64,000 bases of DNA from Pseudomonas fluorescens. GTDB taxonomy: Bacteria; Pseudomonadota; Gammaproteobacteria; Pseudomonadales; Pseudomonadaceae. The position numbers were made by a program, and so were the translations under genes. The DNA lies in NCBI RefSeq assembly GCF_902498185.1, contig NZ_CABVIX010000001.1, positions 744,001 to 808,000 of the forward strand. The letters are read 5' to 3'. This document shows, piece after piece, positions 1 to 8,528 of this stretch. The notes under the pieces were generated by a model. That model saw only the letters and a list, made by a program, of their open reading frames with translations. It did not search any database and was not told the origin of the DNA. Position 1 is the first letter of the stretch. The number at the start of each line of letters is the position of its first letter.

Positions 1-718
1 CCTGCTCGGCCTGCAACTGCGGCACGGTGGCTTCGACCGCCGCCAGGCGAGCGTCGGCGCGGACCACGTCGAGTTCGTTGCCGACGCCTGCGTCGCGCAG
101 GGTTTTGGTAATGCGGCGCGAGTCCTGCTGGGTCTTGAGGTTGGCCAAGGCGATCTTTTCACGCAGTTGCGCACCCCGCAGCTGGCCGTAGGCATCGACC
201 AGCTCGGCGATCAGGCTGACCTGCAGCGCTTGCAGATCGGCCTCGGCGGCGGCTTCCTGGGCTTCGCTCGCTTCCAGCTGGCGCTGGATACGGCCGAACA
301 GGTCGAGCTCCCAGATCATGTCCAGCCCCAGGTCATAGCGTTCGCTGTTGACCCGGCGGTCGGTCTGGCCGGGCACCTGGCCTTTGCCGATGTCGCTGCT
401 GGCGCGGCTGGTGACGGTCGGCAAGGCATCATTGTCGACGTCCTCGCGGATCGAGCGGGCCGACTTGAGCCGGGCGAACGCTACGCGCAGGTCGCGGTTG
501 CCGGCCAGCGAGGCCTGCACGAGCTGATTGAGCACCGGGTCGTCGAACTGACGCCACCAACTGCTCTCGAAGCGGCTGCGGTCATAGGCCTTGCTTGGCT
601 GTCCCGTGGCGCCGATGGACGCCGGCGCGGTGTGAGGCGACTTATAGTCGGGGCCGACGGCGCAGGCGGCCAGGGCCAGTGCCAGCAAGCTTGGGGTCAA
701 GGGTTTGAGCAGCTTCAT
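1..718 (-). CDS. oprN: RND efflux outer-membrane lipoprotein, OprN-type (partial, C-terminus outside window)
   Basis: Outer-membrane channel of a tripartite efflux pump. The start is the ATG at 718-716, which overlaps the TGA of the upstream transporter gene (ATGA), so translation is coupled. About 239 residues are visible. The N-terminus is a lipoprotein signal (MKLLKPL, hydrophobic stretch, lipobox LAAC with Cys19) followed by VGPDYKSP, the usual start of mature OprM/OprN/TtgC proteins. The rest is the helical TolC-like region. The gene runs off the left edge of the window, so its length and C-terminal motifs cannot be judged. The OprN name comes from the two upstream genes, which look most like MexE and MexF. 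Confidence 0.85.
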   Translation of the reverse strand, partial: MKLLKPLTPSLLALALAACAVGPDYKSPHTAPASIGATGQPSKAYDRSRFESSWWRQFDDPVLNQLVQASLAGNRDLRVAFARLKSARSIREDVDNDALPTVTSRASSDIGKGQVPGQTDRRVNSERYDLGLDMIWELDLFGRIQRQLEASEAQEAAAEADLQALQVSLIAELVDAYGQLRGAQLREKIALANLKTQQDSRRITKTLRDAGVGNELDVVRADARLAAVEATVPQLQAEQ

Positions 719-3700
719 GCGTGGGTCTCCAGCGCCAGCGCTGCGGCAGCCTTTCGGGCCTCGCGACGCTCCACGCGACGGCGGATCAGGACAAAGAACA
801 CAGGGGTCAGGAACAGCCCGAACACCGTCACACCAATCATCCCCGAGAACACCGCGACACCCATGGCATGGCGCATTTCGGCACCGGCACCGGAGGAGAA
901 CACCAGCGGCACCACGCCCATGATGAAGGCAATCGAGGTCATCAGGATCGGTCTCAAGCGCAGGCGGCAGGCTTCGAGCACCGCAGCCAGAGGGTCCAGC
1001 CCTTCGGCCTGCTTGTCCTTGGCGAACTCGACGATCAGGATCGCGTTCTTGCAGGCCAGCCCCACCAGTACGATCAGGCCGATCTGGGTGAAGATGTTGT
1101 TGTCGCTGCCCGTCAGGATCACCCCGGTGATGGCCGAGAGCAGGGTCATCGGCACGATCAGGATCACCGCCAGCGGCAGGCTCCAGCTTTCGTACTGCGC
1201 CGCCAGCACCAGGAAGGCCAACAGTACGCACAGCGGGAAGACGAACAGCGCGGTGTTGCCCGACAGGATCTGCTGGTAGGTCAGCTCGGTCCACTCGAAC
1301 GTCATGCCGTTGGGCAGCTCCTGGCGCAGCAGCTTCTCGATCGCCTGCTCGGCCTGGCCTGAGCTATAGCCCGGCGCGGCCGCACCATTGATCTCGGCGG
1401 TGATGAAGCCGTTGTAGTGCATGACCCGGTCAGGCCCGGACGTGTCGCTGACCTTCAGGAAGGTCGCCAGCGGGATCATCTCGCCCCGGTTGTTGCGCAC
1501 CTTGAGCTGGCCGATCTGCTCGGCATCGAGACGGAACTGCTGCTCGGCCTGGACGTTGACCTGGTAGGTGCGGCCAAAGCGGTTGAAGTCGTTGGTGTAC
1601 AGCGAGCCCAGGTAGATCTGCAGGGTGTCGAAGATGTCGTTGATCGCCACGCCGTGGGTCTTGGCCTTTTCCCGGTCGATGGCGGCATCGACCTGAGGCA
1701 CGTTGACCTGGTAGCTGGTGAACAGCCCGGCCAGCTCCGGCACGTTCTGGCTCTTGGCGATGATGTTCTGGGTTTCCTTGTACAGCGCCTCGTAGCCCAG
1801 GTTGCCGCGGTCTTCGATCTGCAGGCGGAAGCCGCCGATGGTGCCCAATCCCTGTACCGGCGGCGGAGGGAAGATGGCGATGTACGCGTCCTGGATATCC
1901 GCGAACTGCGCGTTGAGCGCGGCGGCGATGGCCTGGGCCGACTGGCTCGGGTCCTTGCGCTCGTCGAACGGCTTGAGCGGGGTGAACACGATGCCGCTGT
2001 TGGGGCTGTTGGTGAAACCATTGATCGAGAGGCCCGGAAAAGCCACCGAGTCGGCAACGCCCGGTTGCTTGAGGGCAATCTCGCTCATCTTCTTGATCAC
2101 TGCCTCGGTGCGGTCGAGGCTGGCGGCGTCAGGCAATTGGGCGAAGGCGACCAGGTACTGCTTGTCCTGTGCCGGCACGAAGCCGGTTGGCGTCGACGAG
2201 AAGCCAAGGTACGTCAGGCCGATCAGGCCCGCATAGACAAACAGCGCAATCCCGCTGCCCCGGATGACCCGGCGCACGCCGCCTACATAGCCATGGCTGG
2301 CGCGGTCGAAGAAGCGGTTGAATGGCGCGAACAGCCAGCCGCCCAGCAGGCGCTCCAGCAACAGCGAGAAACGGTCCTTCGGTGCATGGTGTTCCTTGAG
2401 CAGCACGGCGGCCAGGGCAGGCGACAGGGTCAGCGAGTTGAACGCCGAGATCACGGTCGAGATGGCGATGGTCAGGGCGAACTGCTTGTAGAACTGACCC
2501 GTCAGGCCCGAGATGAACGCCGCAGGCACGAACACTGCACACAGTACCAGGGCGGTGGCGACGATAGGCCCGGTGACTTCGCTCATGGCCTTTTGCGTAG
2601 CCTCGATGGGCTTGAGCCCGAGACCGATGTTGCGCTCTACGTTTTCCACGACGACGATGGCGTCGTCCACCACGATCCCGATCGCCAGCACCAGCCCGAA
2701 CAGCGACAGGGCGTTGAGCGAGAAGCCGAACAGATGCATCACCGCAAAGGTACCGATCAGCGATACGGGCACGGCCAGCAACGGAATGATCGAAGCGCGC
2801 CAGGTCTGCAGGAACAGGATCACCACCAGCACAACCAGGATCAGCGCCTCGAACAGGGTATGCACGACGGCCTCGATCGAGCCACGCACGAACACGGTCG
2901 GGTCGTAGACGATGCTGTAGTCCATGCCTTCGGGGAAGGACTTCTTCAACTCGGCCATTTTCGCCCGCACCTCATCGGAGATGTCGATGGCGTTGGAGCC
3001 AGGGCGCTGGAAGATCGGGATGGCCACCGCTGGCTGGTTGTTCAGCAGCGAGCGCAGGGCGTATTGGCTGGAGCCCAACTCGACCCGGGCAATGTCCTTG
3101 AGACGGGTGATCTCGCCGTCGGCGCCAGCGCGAATGATGATGTTCTCGAACTCTTCCTCGTTGACCAGACGGCCCTGGGTATTGATCGACAGCTGGAAGC
3201 TGGTGGTGCCCGGCGCGGGTGGCGAGCCTAGCTGGCCGGCCGCTACCTGGCGGTTCTGCTCGCGAATGGCCGTGACCACGTCGCTCGCGGTGAGGTTGCG
3301 CGAGGCGGTCTTGTTCGGGTCGAGCCACACCCGCAGCGAGTAGTCGCCCATGCCGAACATCTGCACGTCACCGACGCCGCCCAGGCGCGCCAGCTCATCC
3401 TTGATGTTGAGGATGGCGTAGTTGGACAGGTAGAGCATGTCGTAGCGGTTATCCGGCGAGGTCAGGTGCACGACCATGGTCAGGTCGGGCGAGGCCTTGT
3501 CGACGGTGATACCGATACGTGTCACTTCCTCGGGCAGTTTGGGCTGGGTGCGGGTGACGCGGTTCTGCACCTGCACCTGCGCGTTGTCCAGGTCAGTGCC
3601 CAGGGCAAAGGTGATGGTCAGCGTCAGCTTGCCATCGGCGGTGGACTGGGAGGACATGTAGAGCATGTTCTCCACCCCGGTGATGGCCTGCTCGAGTGGC

Positions 3701-3894
3701 GCGGCGACGGTCTCGCCGATGACCTTGGGGTTGGCGCCCGGGAAGTTGGCACGCACCACCACGGTCGGTGGCACGACTTCCGGGTACTCGCTGATCGGCA
3801 GCTGGAACAGCGCGATGCTGCCGGCGATCAGGGTCAACAGCGACAGCACGGCGGCGAAGATCGGCCGGGTGATGAAGAATTTTGAGAAATTCAT
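715..3894 (-). CDS. mexF: RND multidrug efflux transporter, MexF-like inner-membrane pump
   Basis: Proton-driven inner-membrane pump of the HAE1 RND family, 1059 residues, the normal length for MexF. It opens with MNFSKFFITRPIFAAVLSLL, and the second gene half repeats the first, as in all RND pumps. The proton-relay helix reads VLAIGIVVDDAIVVVENVERN. The porter-domain start PISEYPEVVPPTVVVRA and the C-terminal transmembrane block are intact. I see no frameshift. It lies 12 bp downstream of the membrane-fusion gene and overlaps oprN by 4 bp, giving a clear three-gene operon. MexEF-OprN pumps export chloramphenicol, fluoroquinolones and quorum-signal precursors; the actual substrates here are not readable from sequence. 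Confidence 0.93.
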   Translation of the reverse strand: MNFSKFFITRPIFAAVLSLLTLIAGSIALFQLPISEYPEVVPPTVVVRANFPGANPKVIGETVAAPLEQAITGVENMLYMSSQSTADGKLTLTITFALGTDLDNAQVQVQNRVTRTQPKLPEEVTRIGITVDKASPDLTMVVHLTSPDNRYDMLYLSNYAILNIKDELARLGGVGDVQMFGMGDYSLRVWLDPNKTASRNLTASDVVTAIREQNRQVAAGQLGSPPAPGTTSFQLSINTQGRLVNEEEFENIIIRAGADGEITRLKDIARVELGSSQYALRSLLNNQPAVAIPIFQRPGSNAIDISDEVRAKMAELKKSFPEGMDYSIVYDPTVFVRGSIEAVVHTLFEALILVVLVVILFLQTWRASIIPLLAVPVSLIGTFAVMHLFGFSLNALSLFGLVLAIGIVVDDAIVVVENVERNIGLGLKPIEATQKAMSEVTGPIVATALVLCAVFVPAAFISGLTGQFYKQFALTIAISTVISAFNSLTLSPALAAVLLKEHHAPKDRFSLLLERLLGGWLFAPFNRFFDRASHGYVGGVRRVIRGSGIALFVYAGLIGLTYLGFSSTPTGFVPAQDKQYLVAFAQLPDAASLDRTEAVIKKMSEIALKQPGVADSVAFPGLSINGFTNSPNSGIVFTPLKPFDERKDPSQSAQAIAAALNAQFADIQDAYIAIFPPPPVQGLGTIGGFRLQIEDRGNLGYEALYKETQNIIAKSQNVPELAGLFTSYQVNVPQVDAAIDREKAKTHGVAINDIFDTLQIYLGSLYTNDFNRFGRTYQVNVQAEQQFRLDAEQIGQLKVRNNRGEMIPLATFLKVSDTSGPDRVMHYNGFITAEINGAAAPGYSSGQAEQAIEKLLRQELPNGMTFEWTELTYQQILSGNTALFVFPLCVLLAFLVLAAQYESWSLPLAVILIVPMTLLSAITGVILTGSDNNIFTQIGLIVLVGLACKNAILIVEFAKDKQAEGLDPLAAVLEACRLRLRPILMTSIAFIMGVVPLVFSSGAGAEMRHAMGVAVFSGMIGVTVFGLFLTPVFFVLIRRRVERREARKAAAALALETHA

Positions 3895-3906
3895 GGGTCT
3901 GGTCTC

Positions 3907-5142
3907 TTAACCGCGCGGCGCGGAGGCGCTGGCAAGTTTCACGCTGGAGCTGATCGGGGCCGGATTGCTGGCTTCGAGCGCCTGGCGCTGACGGGCGAGG
4001 GTGGCAAGGGTAGCCTCGCTGGCCATCGGGGTGTCCTCGGGCGCGACTTGCGAACCTGGACGCACCCGCTGCAGGCCCTTGACCACGATGCGGTCATCCT
4101 TGTGCAGGCCCTCGCGCACGATGCGCAGGCCTTCGAGTTTCGGGCCCAGCTCGACGGCGCGGTAGGCGGCCTTGTTGTCCTGGTCCATCACCAGCACGAA
4201 CTTCTTGCCGAGGTCGGTACCCACGGCCTCGTCGTTGATCAGCATGGCCGAGTAGGTGGCACTGCCGACCAGCTTCAGGCGTGCATAGAGACCTGGGGTG
4301 AATTGCCCGTCGCGGTTGTCGAACACGGCGCGGCCGCGGATGGTGCCGGTGCGCGGATTGACCTGGTTGTCGACGAAGTTCATCTGGCCCAGGTGCGGGT
4401 TGCCGCTTTCGTTGGACAGGCCCAGGTATACCGGGGTGCTCTGGCCGCGCTGGCCGTCGCGGGCGAGCTGGGTGTACTTGAGGTAGACGCGCTCGTCGGC
4501 GTCGAAGTAGGCGTAGACCTTGTCGGTTGAGACCACGCTGGTGAGCGGCGTGACGTCGGCGGTGACGATGTTGCCCGCGGTGAACTGGGCGCGGCTGGCG
4601 CGGCCGCTGATGGGGGCAGTGACGCGGGTGAAGCTCAGGTTCAGGCGTGCCAGGTCCAGCTGGGCCTGAATGGCGGCAACCCCGGCACGGGCCTCGGTGG
4701 CTGCGCTGCTGCGCGACTCGGCCAGTTCGGCGGAAATCGCATTGCTGTCACGCAGCCGCTCGCCGCGGCGGGCTTCGTTTTCGCTGCGCACGGCGGTCGC
4801 GCGGGCTTGCTGTACCTGGGCTTCGAGACGGCGGACCTCGGCCTGGAACGGACGCGGATCGATCTGGAACAGCAAGTCACCCTTGTTGACCTGGGCACCC
4901 TCGGTGAAGGCCACCTGGTCAATCTGGCCGGAAACCCGAGGACGGACTTCAACGGTCTCCGGGGCTTCGAGACGGCCGGTGAACTCGTCCCATTCGTTGA
5001 TGGGCTGTTCGATGACCTTGGCCACGGTGACCTTCGGTGCTGCGGGAGCCTGCACGGCCTCCGGCGTCCGGCCGCAGGCGCTGATCACCAGCACTGCCAG
5101 GGCAGCCAGGGGATAGCGCAAGGGTTTGAGTGATTGTTCCAT
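3907..5142 (-). CDS. mexE: RND efflux periplasmic adaptor lipoprotein, MexE-like
   Basis: Membrane-fusion protein linking MexF to OprN, 411 residues. The start chosen is ATG at 5142, giving MEQSLKPLRYPLAALAVL with a lipobox ending at Cys23. An in-frame TTG fifteen bases upstream lacks a ribosome-binding site. Features in order: lipoyl half-domain (VEVRPRVSGQIDQVAF), alpha-helical hairpin (about 100-150), second lipoyl half (FTRVTAPISGRASRAQFTAG), then beta-barrel and membrane-proximal domains. The segments FDADERVYLKY and DNQVNPRTGTIRGRAVFDN are typical of MexE. It is first in the operon. No mexT-like regulator is adjacent, unlike P. aeruginosa. Confidence 0.92.
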   Translation of the reverse strand: MEQSLKPLRYPLAALAVLVISACGRTPEAVQAPAAPKVTVAKVIEQPINEWDEFTGRLEAPETVEVRPRVSGQIDQVAFTEGAQVNKGDLLFQIDPRPFQAEVRRLEAQVQQARATAVRSENEARRGERLRDSNAISAELAESRSSAATEARAGVAAIQAQLDLARLNLSFTRVTAPISGRASRAQFTAGNIVTADVTPLTSVVSTDKVYAYFDADERVYLKYTQLARDGQRGQSTPVYLGLSNESGNPHLGQMNFVDNQVNPRTGTIRGRAVFDNRDGQFTPGLYARLKLVGSATYSAMLINDEAVGTDLGKKFVLVMDQDNKAAYRAVELGPKLEGLRIVREGLHKDDRIVVKGLQRVRPGSQVAPEDTPMASEATLATLARQRQALEASNPAPISSSVKLASASAPRG

Positions 5143-5228
5143 GGAGGAATCCGCCAATGTATAGAGATAGTGGGCGGATTCTGGCGGGCGCGGGCGACGG
5201 GAACGAATCGAACGAGGCGAAGGTTAAT

Positions 5229-5243
5229 ATCATTGCGAATGAT
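5229..5243. promoter_or_regulatory. Palindrome ATCATT-GCG-AATGAT upstream of mexE
   Basis: A perfect 6-3-6 inverted repeat lies 87 bp upstream of the mexE start. The half-sites resemble the NAT repeats of Fur boxes, but the match is short. It could be an operator for the efflux operon. A hairpin (GGGCTGGC, loop AA, GCCAGCCC, 5257-5274) lies just beyond it. I found no convincing MexT nod-type box. Confidence 0.3.
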
Positions 5244-5317
5244 GTCGGTCATCAATGGGCTGGCAAGCCAGCCCAAATGGGCTGACGCTCATCTTGTCAC
5301 AGCCACCCACCGCAGTG

Positions 5318-6484
5318 CTACGCGGTCCGCTCCTGCACGGTACGGTCCACCAGGCGGATGCGGTCCCGGCCCCCACGCTTGGACTCATACAACGCCGAGT
5401 CGCCTTGCTCGATCAGCGCCGCCAGGCTCGCGGGCGGATGGTCGAAAAGGCTGGCCCCAATGCTCAGGGTTACCGCAGCAGGCGTGGCGAAGGTGAGCGA
5501 GGCGCTTTCCTGGAATTGGAAGCGCAGCGCATTGCCGATCGCGACGATCTGCTCGCTGGAAGCATCGCGCAGCAGGATAATGAATTCGTCACCGCCCAGT
5601 CGTGCGGCGAGCGAGCCTTCGGGCAGTACTGAACGGATCATCTCGCTGAGTGCGATCAGCAGGCGGTCGCCAGCCGTATGCCCGTACTGGTCATTGACCA
5701 ACTTGAAGTTGTCGATATCGATCAGCAGCAGTGCGCCCGGTCGCTTCGCCGAGACCTCTTCCAGCAGGCGCGGCGCGCGGACCTCGAGCGCGCGGCGGTT
5801 GTACAGGGCGGTCAGTGGGTCGCGGGCGGCCAGGCGGGCAATACGTCGCTCGCGGCGATAACGCTCGGTGCCGGTCATCGACAGCGCGATCAGCATGACC
5901 GCCATCACCCCCTCGACCAGCGAGATCTGGATGATTTCCCCCCGAAAGGCCGCCAGGTCGATCACCGTGCCCGGCACCATGGCTGTCAGGGCCTTCACCA
6001 CATAGAACACCCCGTGCACCAGCAGCACATAGCGCAACTGCACCGCGCCGACGCTCAGTGAGCGCCCATGCGGGCGCAGGAGGAAGCTGGCCTTGAGCAT
6101 CTGTATGGCTACCAGCAGCGAGTTGACCACCAGCATGACCTTCGACCATGCCGGGTCTTCAGGCAGCCACAACATTGCGGCCCAGACGGCGAAGACCAGA
6201 TACCAGGCTCGGGACAGGCGTGTCTGGGTAAAGCGCGCGACCCCCAGCAGGAACAGCCAGTGCGCTGTTACCAGCAATCCATTGGCGAACCAGATGCCGA
6301 TGAGCAGCAGTCCGTTGCTGCGCAGCAGTGCCAGGGTGCAGCCCACGCTGATGGTTGCGAAGCCCGCGCTCCAGAACAGCAACGAAGGCTCACGGACAAC
6401 GCCCCACTCGATCGCCAGGTACAGCGCCGCAGCGGCGGCAAGGGCGATCGTGAGCATCAACATCGTGGGTGGGTCGAGCGGCAT
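5318..6484 (-). CDS. Membrane-bound GGDEF diguanylate cyclase
   Basis: Predicted inner-membrane enzyme making cyclic di-GMP from two GTP. The start at 6484 (MPLDPPTMLML) gives 388 residues; a longer reading adds a hydrophilic stretch that does not look like part of a membrane protein. Residues 8-215 contain about seven hydrophobic helices with no recognisable ligand domain. A C-terminal GGDEF domain follows, with the intact active-site motif GGDEF at about 297-301, the upstream DIDNFKLVNDQYGHTAGD metal/GTP site and a terminal SKRGGRDRI. There is no RxxD product-inhibition site at the usual position before GGDEF. It stands alone between the efflux operon and a hydrolase gene, with no EAL domain. 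Confidence 0.88.
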   Translation of the reverse strand: MPLDPPTMLMLTIALAAAAALYLAIEWGVVREPSLLFWSAGFATISVGCTLALLRSNGLLLIGIWFANGLLVTAHWLFLLGVARFTQTRLSRAWYLVFAVWAAMLWLPEDPAWSKVMLVVNSLLVAIQMLKASFLLRPHGRSLSVGAVQLRYVLLVHGVFYVVKALTAMVPGTVIDLAAFRGEIIQISLVEGVMAVMLIALSMTGTERYRRERRIARLAARDPLTALYNRRALEVRAPRLLEEVSAKRPGALLLIDIDNFKLVNDQYGHTAGDRLLIALSEMIRSVLPEGSLAARLGGDEFIILLRDASSEQIVAIGNALRFQFQESASLTFATPAAVTLSIGASLFDHPPASLAALIEQGDSALYESKRGGRDRIRLVDRTVQERTA

Positions 6485-6597
6485 GACCGGGGGCCTGTAT
6501 GACTGTCGAGAATGTCGCGCGATTGTAAGCCTTTGCTGCGGTTTTTTCGCTGGGTAGCGCAACCTTCCGACAGCTTTGCCGCCGGCGGCCGACGGCG

Positions 6598-7428
6598 CTA
6601 GCTGCCAATGAATGCCAGCAGATCGGCATTGATGATATCGGCATGGGTGGTAGGCATGCCGTGCGGGAATCCAGCATAGGTCTTCAACGTGCCGTTGCGC
6701 AGCAGCTGCGCCGACAGCGGGCCGGAGTTCCCGTAGGGCACGATCTGGTCATCGTCTCCATGCATCACCAGTACCGGCACGGAGATGCCGCGCAAGTCAT
6801 TGCTGAAATCGGTCTGCGAGAAGGCAACGACGCCATCATGATGAGCCTTGGCGCTGCCCATCATGCCCTGGCGCCACCAGTTGCGGATCACCCCTTCGTG
6901 CACCTCGCTCCCAGGCCGGTTGTAGCCATAGAACGGCCCCGCCGGCACATCCTGGTAGAACTGCGCCCGGTTGGTCGCCACTTGGAGCTGAAAATCGTCG
7001 AACACCGATTTGGGAAGGCCGCCGGGGTTGTTTTCCGTGCGCACCATCAACGGCGGCACTGCGGCGATCAGCACGGCCTTGGCGACCCGTTCCTCGCCAT
7101 GGCGCGCGATGTAGCGGACCACTTCACCACCGCCGGTCGAGTGGCCGATATGCACCGTCTTGCCGAGGGCCAGATGCCGTACCACGGCGGCGACATCGTC
7201 GGCATAATGGTCCATGTCGTGGCCGTCCCAGACCTGGCTCGAACGGCCGTGGCCGCGCCGGTCATGGGCAATGACGCGAAAGCCCTGCTGCAGGAAGAAC
7301 AGCAACTGGGCATCCCAGTCATCGGCGCTCAACGGCCAACCGTGATGGAAGAAAAGGACGTCGGCGTCTCGTGGACCCCAGTCCTTGTAGAAGATTTCGA
7401 CACCGTCGCCGGTCGTGACATACCCCAT
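6598..7428 (-). CDS. Alpha/beta-fold hydrolase, cofactor-free haloperoxidase/arylesterase type
   Basis: 276 residues, the standard length for non-heme chloroperoxidases and arylesterases of pseudomonads. The nucleophile elbow is GHSTGG with Ser97, the oxyanion region is HHGWPLSADDW, the acid is in HGDDDQIVP and the catalytic His in PTTHAD near residue 260. These esterases can also perform perhydrolysis, which is why they are called haloperoxidases; the natural substrate is unknown. A GGAG sits nine bases before the ATG. It has its own transcription unit between the diguanylate cyclase and a lipoprotein gene. No signal peptide, so cytoplasmic. Confidence 0.85.
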   Translation of the reverse strand: MGYVTTGDGVEIFYKDWGPRDADVLFFHHGWPLSADDWDAQLLFFLQQGFRVIAHDRRGHGRSSQVWDGHDMDHYADDVAAVVRHLALGKTVHIGHSTGGGEVVRYIARHGEERVAKAVLIAAVPPLMVRTENNPGGLPKSVFDDFQLQVATNRAQFYQDVPAGPFYGYNRPGSEVHEGVIRNWWRQGMMGSAKAHHDGVVAFSQTDFSNDLRGISVPVLVMHGDDDQIVPYGNSGPLSAQLLRNGTLKTYAGFPHGMPTTHADIINADLLAFIGS

Positions 7429-7519
7429 GATCGCTGCTCCTCTGTGATGTAGGTGGTGTTCACAGGCTCCTTGGGTGGCCGCACTGCTGCGCCAGACGAT
7501 GGCTTCCTTGCCATGAGCC

Positions 7520-7544
7520 CCTGAGAATAGGTTCTATCCTCAGG
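7520..7544 (-). terminator. Imperfect hairpin downstream of the trypsin-like gene
   Basis: CCTGAGAATA pairs with TATCCTCAGG around a five-base loop, with one mismatch. It lies about 29 bp beyond the stop of the minus-strand gene at 7573. There is no clear T-run, so factor-independent termination is uncertain. Confidence 0.3.
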
Positions 7545-7572
7545 ATCGGCCAAGAAATGGCCCTGGCCAGGG

Positions 7573-8253
7573 TCACTTGGCAGTCGTTGCGACAAAGCCT
7601 CGGACAGGTTGTGGCGGCGTCATCGGCTGGGCATTGCGTGCCAGGCGGTACTGGTACCGTTGCCATTCCTGGTCGATTTCACTGTAGGGCATGAACACGC
7701 TCAGGTGCTGGGCGCCCGCCAGATCGGGCCGCTTGAGCCTGGAAACGTCGCTGTTGGAAATGAAGGCGATGGTGATCCCGACCACCTTGCCATCCTGGGC
7801 GAAGACCGGGCCTCCCGACATGCCCTTTACCGTCGGGCCGTCATGCACCGAATAAAACACACCGCCCTTGGTTCCTTCGAGCCGCACCAGGCCCGGCAGG
7901 GTATGCCCCGCGCCCTTGACCGGCATCATGAAGCTGTTGAAGCCTACCGCGGTGACCGCTTCGCCTGTTACCGACTGGCGCCACAGTGGGGCCCGGCTGG
8001 CCTTGTGCTTGAAGAACACGACGTCACCCACGCCTTCATGCACCACATCCTTCAGAAAGGGGGTGTGCTTGGCGGTAACGGCGTAATCTTCGTTCCACTG
8101 GATGGCGGTGGCCATCAGCAACATCGGCAGCGGTGCGCCCGAGGTCACGACAAAGGCCTGGTCGTACAGCGGATCTGAGACAAAATTCGACGGCATTCCA
8201 TTGCACCCACTGAGCAGCGTCAATGCTGTCAGGCAAGGTACGGTTCTGAGCAT
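7573..8253 (-). CDS. Trypsin-like serine protease lipoprotein (V8-like fold)
   Basis: 226 residues. The N-terminus is a lipoprotein signal with lipobox LLSGC (Cys17), so it is probably membrane-anchored in the periplasm or outer membrane. A chymotrypsin-fold triad can be proposed: His63 in TAKHTPF, Asp77 in VGDVVFFK and Ser146 in GMSGGPVF, followed by the typical GKVVGIT strand. No PDZ domain, so it is not a DegP/DegQ protein. Family members of this single-domain type are poorly characterised. It is transcribed alone. The start has no strong ribosome-binding site. Confidence 0.72.
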   Translation of the reverse strand: MLRTVPCLTALTLLSGCNGMPSNFVSDPLYDQAFVVTSGAPLPMLLMATAIQWNEDYAVTAKHTPFLKDVVHEGVGDVVFFKHKASRAPLWRQSVTGEAVTAVGFNSFMMPVKGAGHTLPGLVRLEGTKGGVFYSVHDGPTVKGMSGGPVFAQDGKVVGITIAFISNSDVSRLKRPDLAGAQHLSVFMPYSEIDQEWQRYQYRLARNAQPMTPPQPVRGFVATTAK

Positions 8254-8494
8254 GATGGGACGTTCGAAAGAAGGTTGGGGAGGGATTAATATGGCCTTGT
8301 GCCACTATCAAGGCAATGCTTTTGGATTAGTTTCCGACTAGTGGCACTTGAGTCATAACTAATACTATCGGCCAAGGATTCCTGATCTTTAGCGCTTCTT
8401 TCAGGTCAATCGGTCGGCGTGAACATGTGTTGTGGTCTTGAGTCTTTCTCGCGGTAGGCGATGAGGGGTACTTGCAGCAGGACGCGAGTGCAAA

Positions 8495-8514
8495 TACTGT
8501 ATGTATCCTCAGTA
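8495..8514 (+). promoter_or_regulatory. LexA (SOS) box
   Basis: TACTG and CAGTA form a perfect palindrome with ten bases between them. The site reads TACTGT, ATGTATCC, TCAGTA, differing from the CTGT-N8-ACAG consensus only by T for A in the right half-site. It lies 14 bp before the start of the radical SAM gene. A possible -35 (TTGCAG, 8472-8477) is 17 bp upstream of TACTGT, so LexA here would cover the promoter. Confidence 0.62.
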
Positions 8515-8528
8515 CAGAGTCAGCGCCC

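Noticed and set aside
5143..5157. TTG start giving five extra residues to MexE
   Set aside because: No ribosome-binding site, and the ATG gives the usual lipoprotein signal.
8497..8518. Wider CTGT...ACAG pair overlapping the LexA box
   Set aside because: The 13-base spacing does not fit LexA; the TACTG/CAGTA palindrome within it does.
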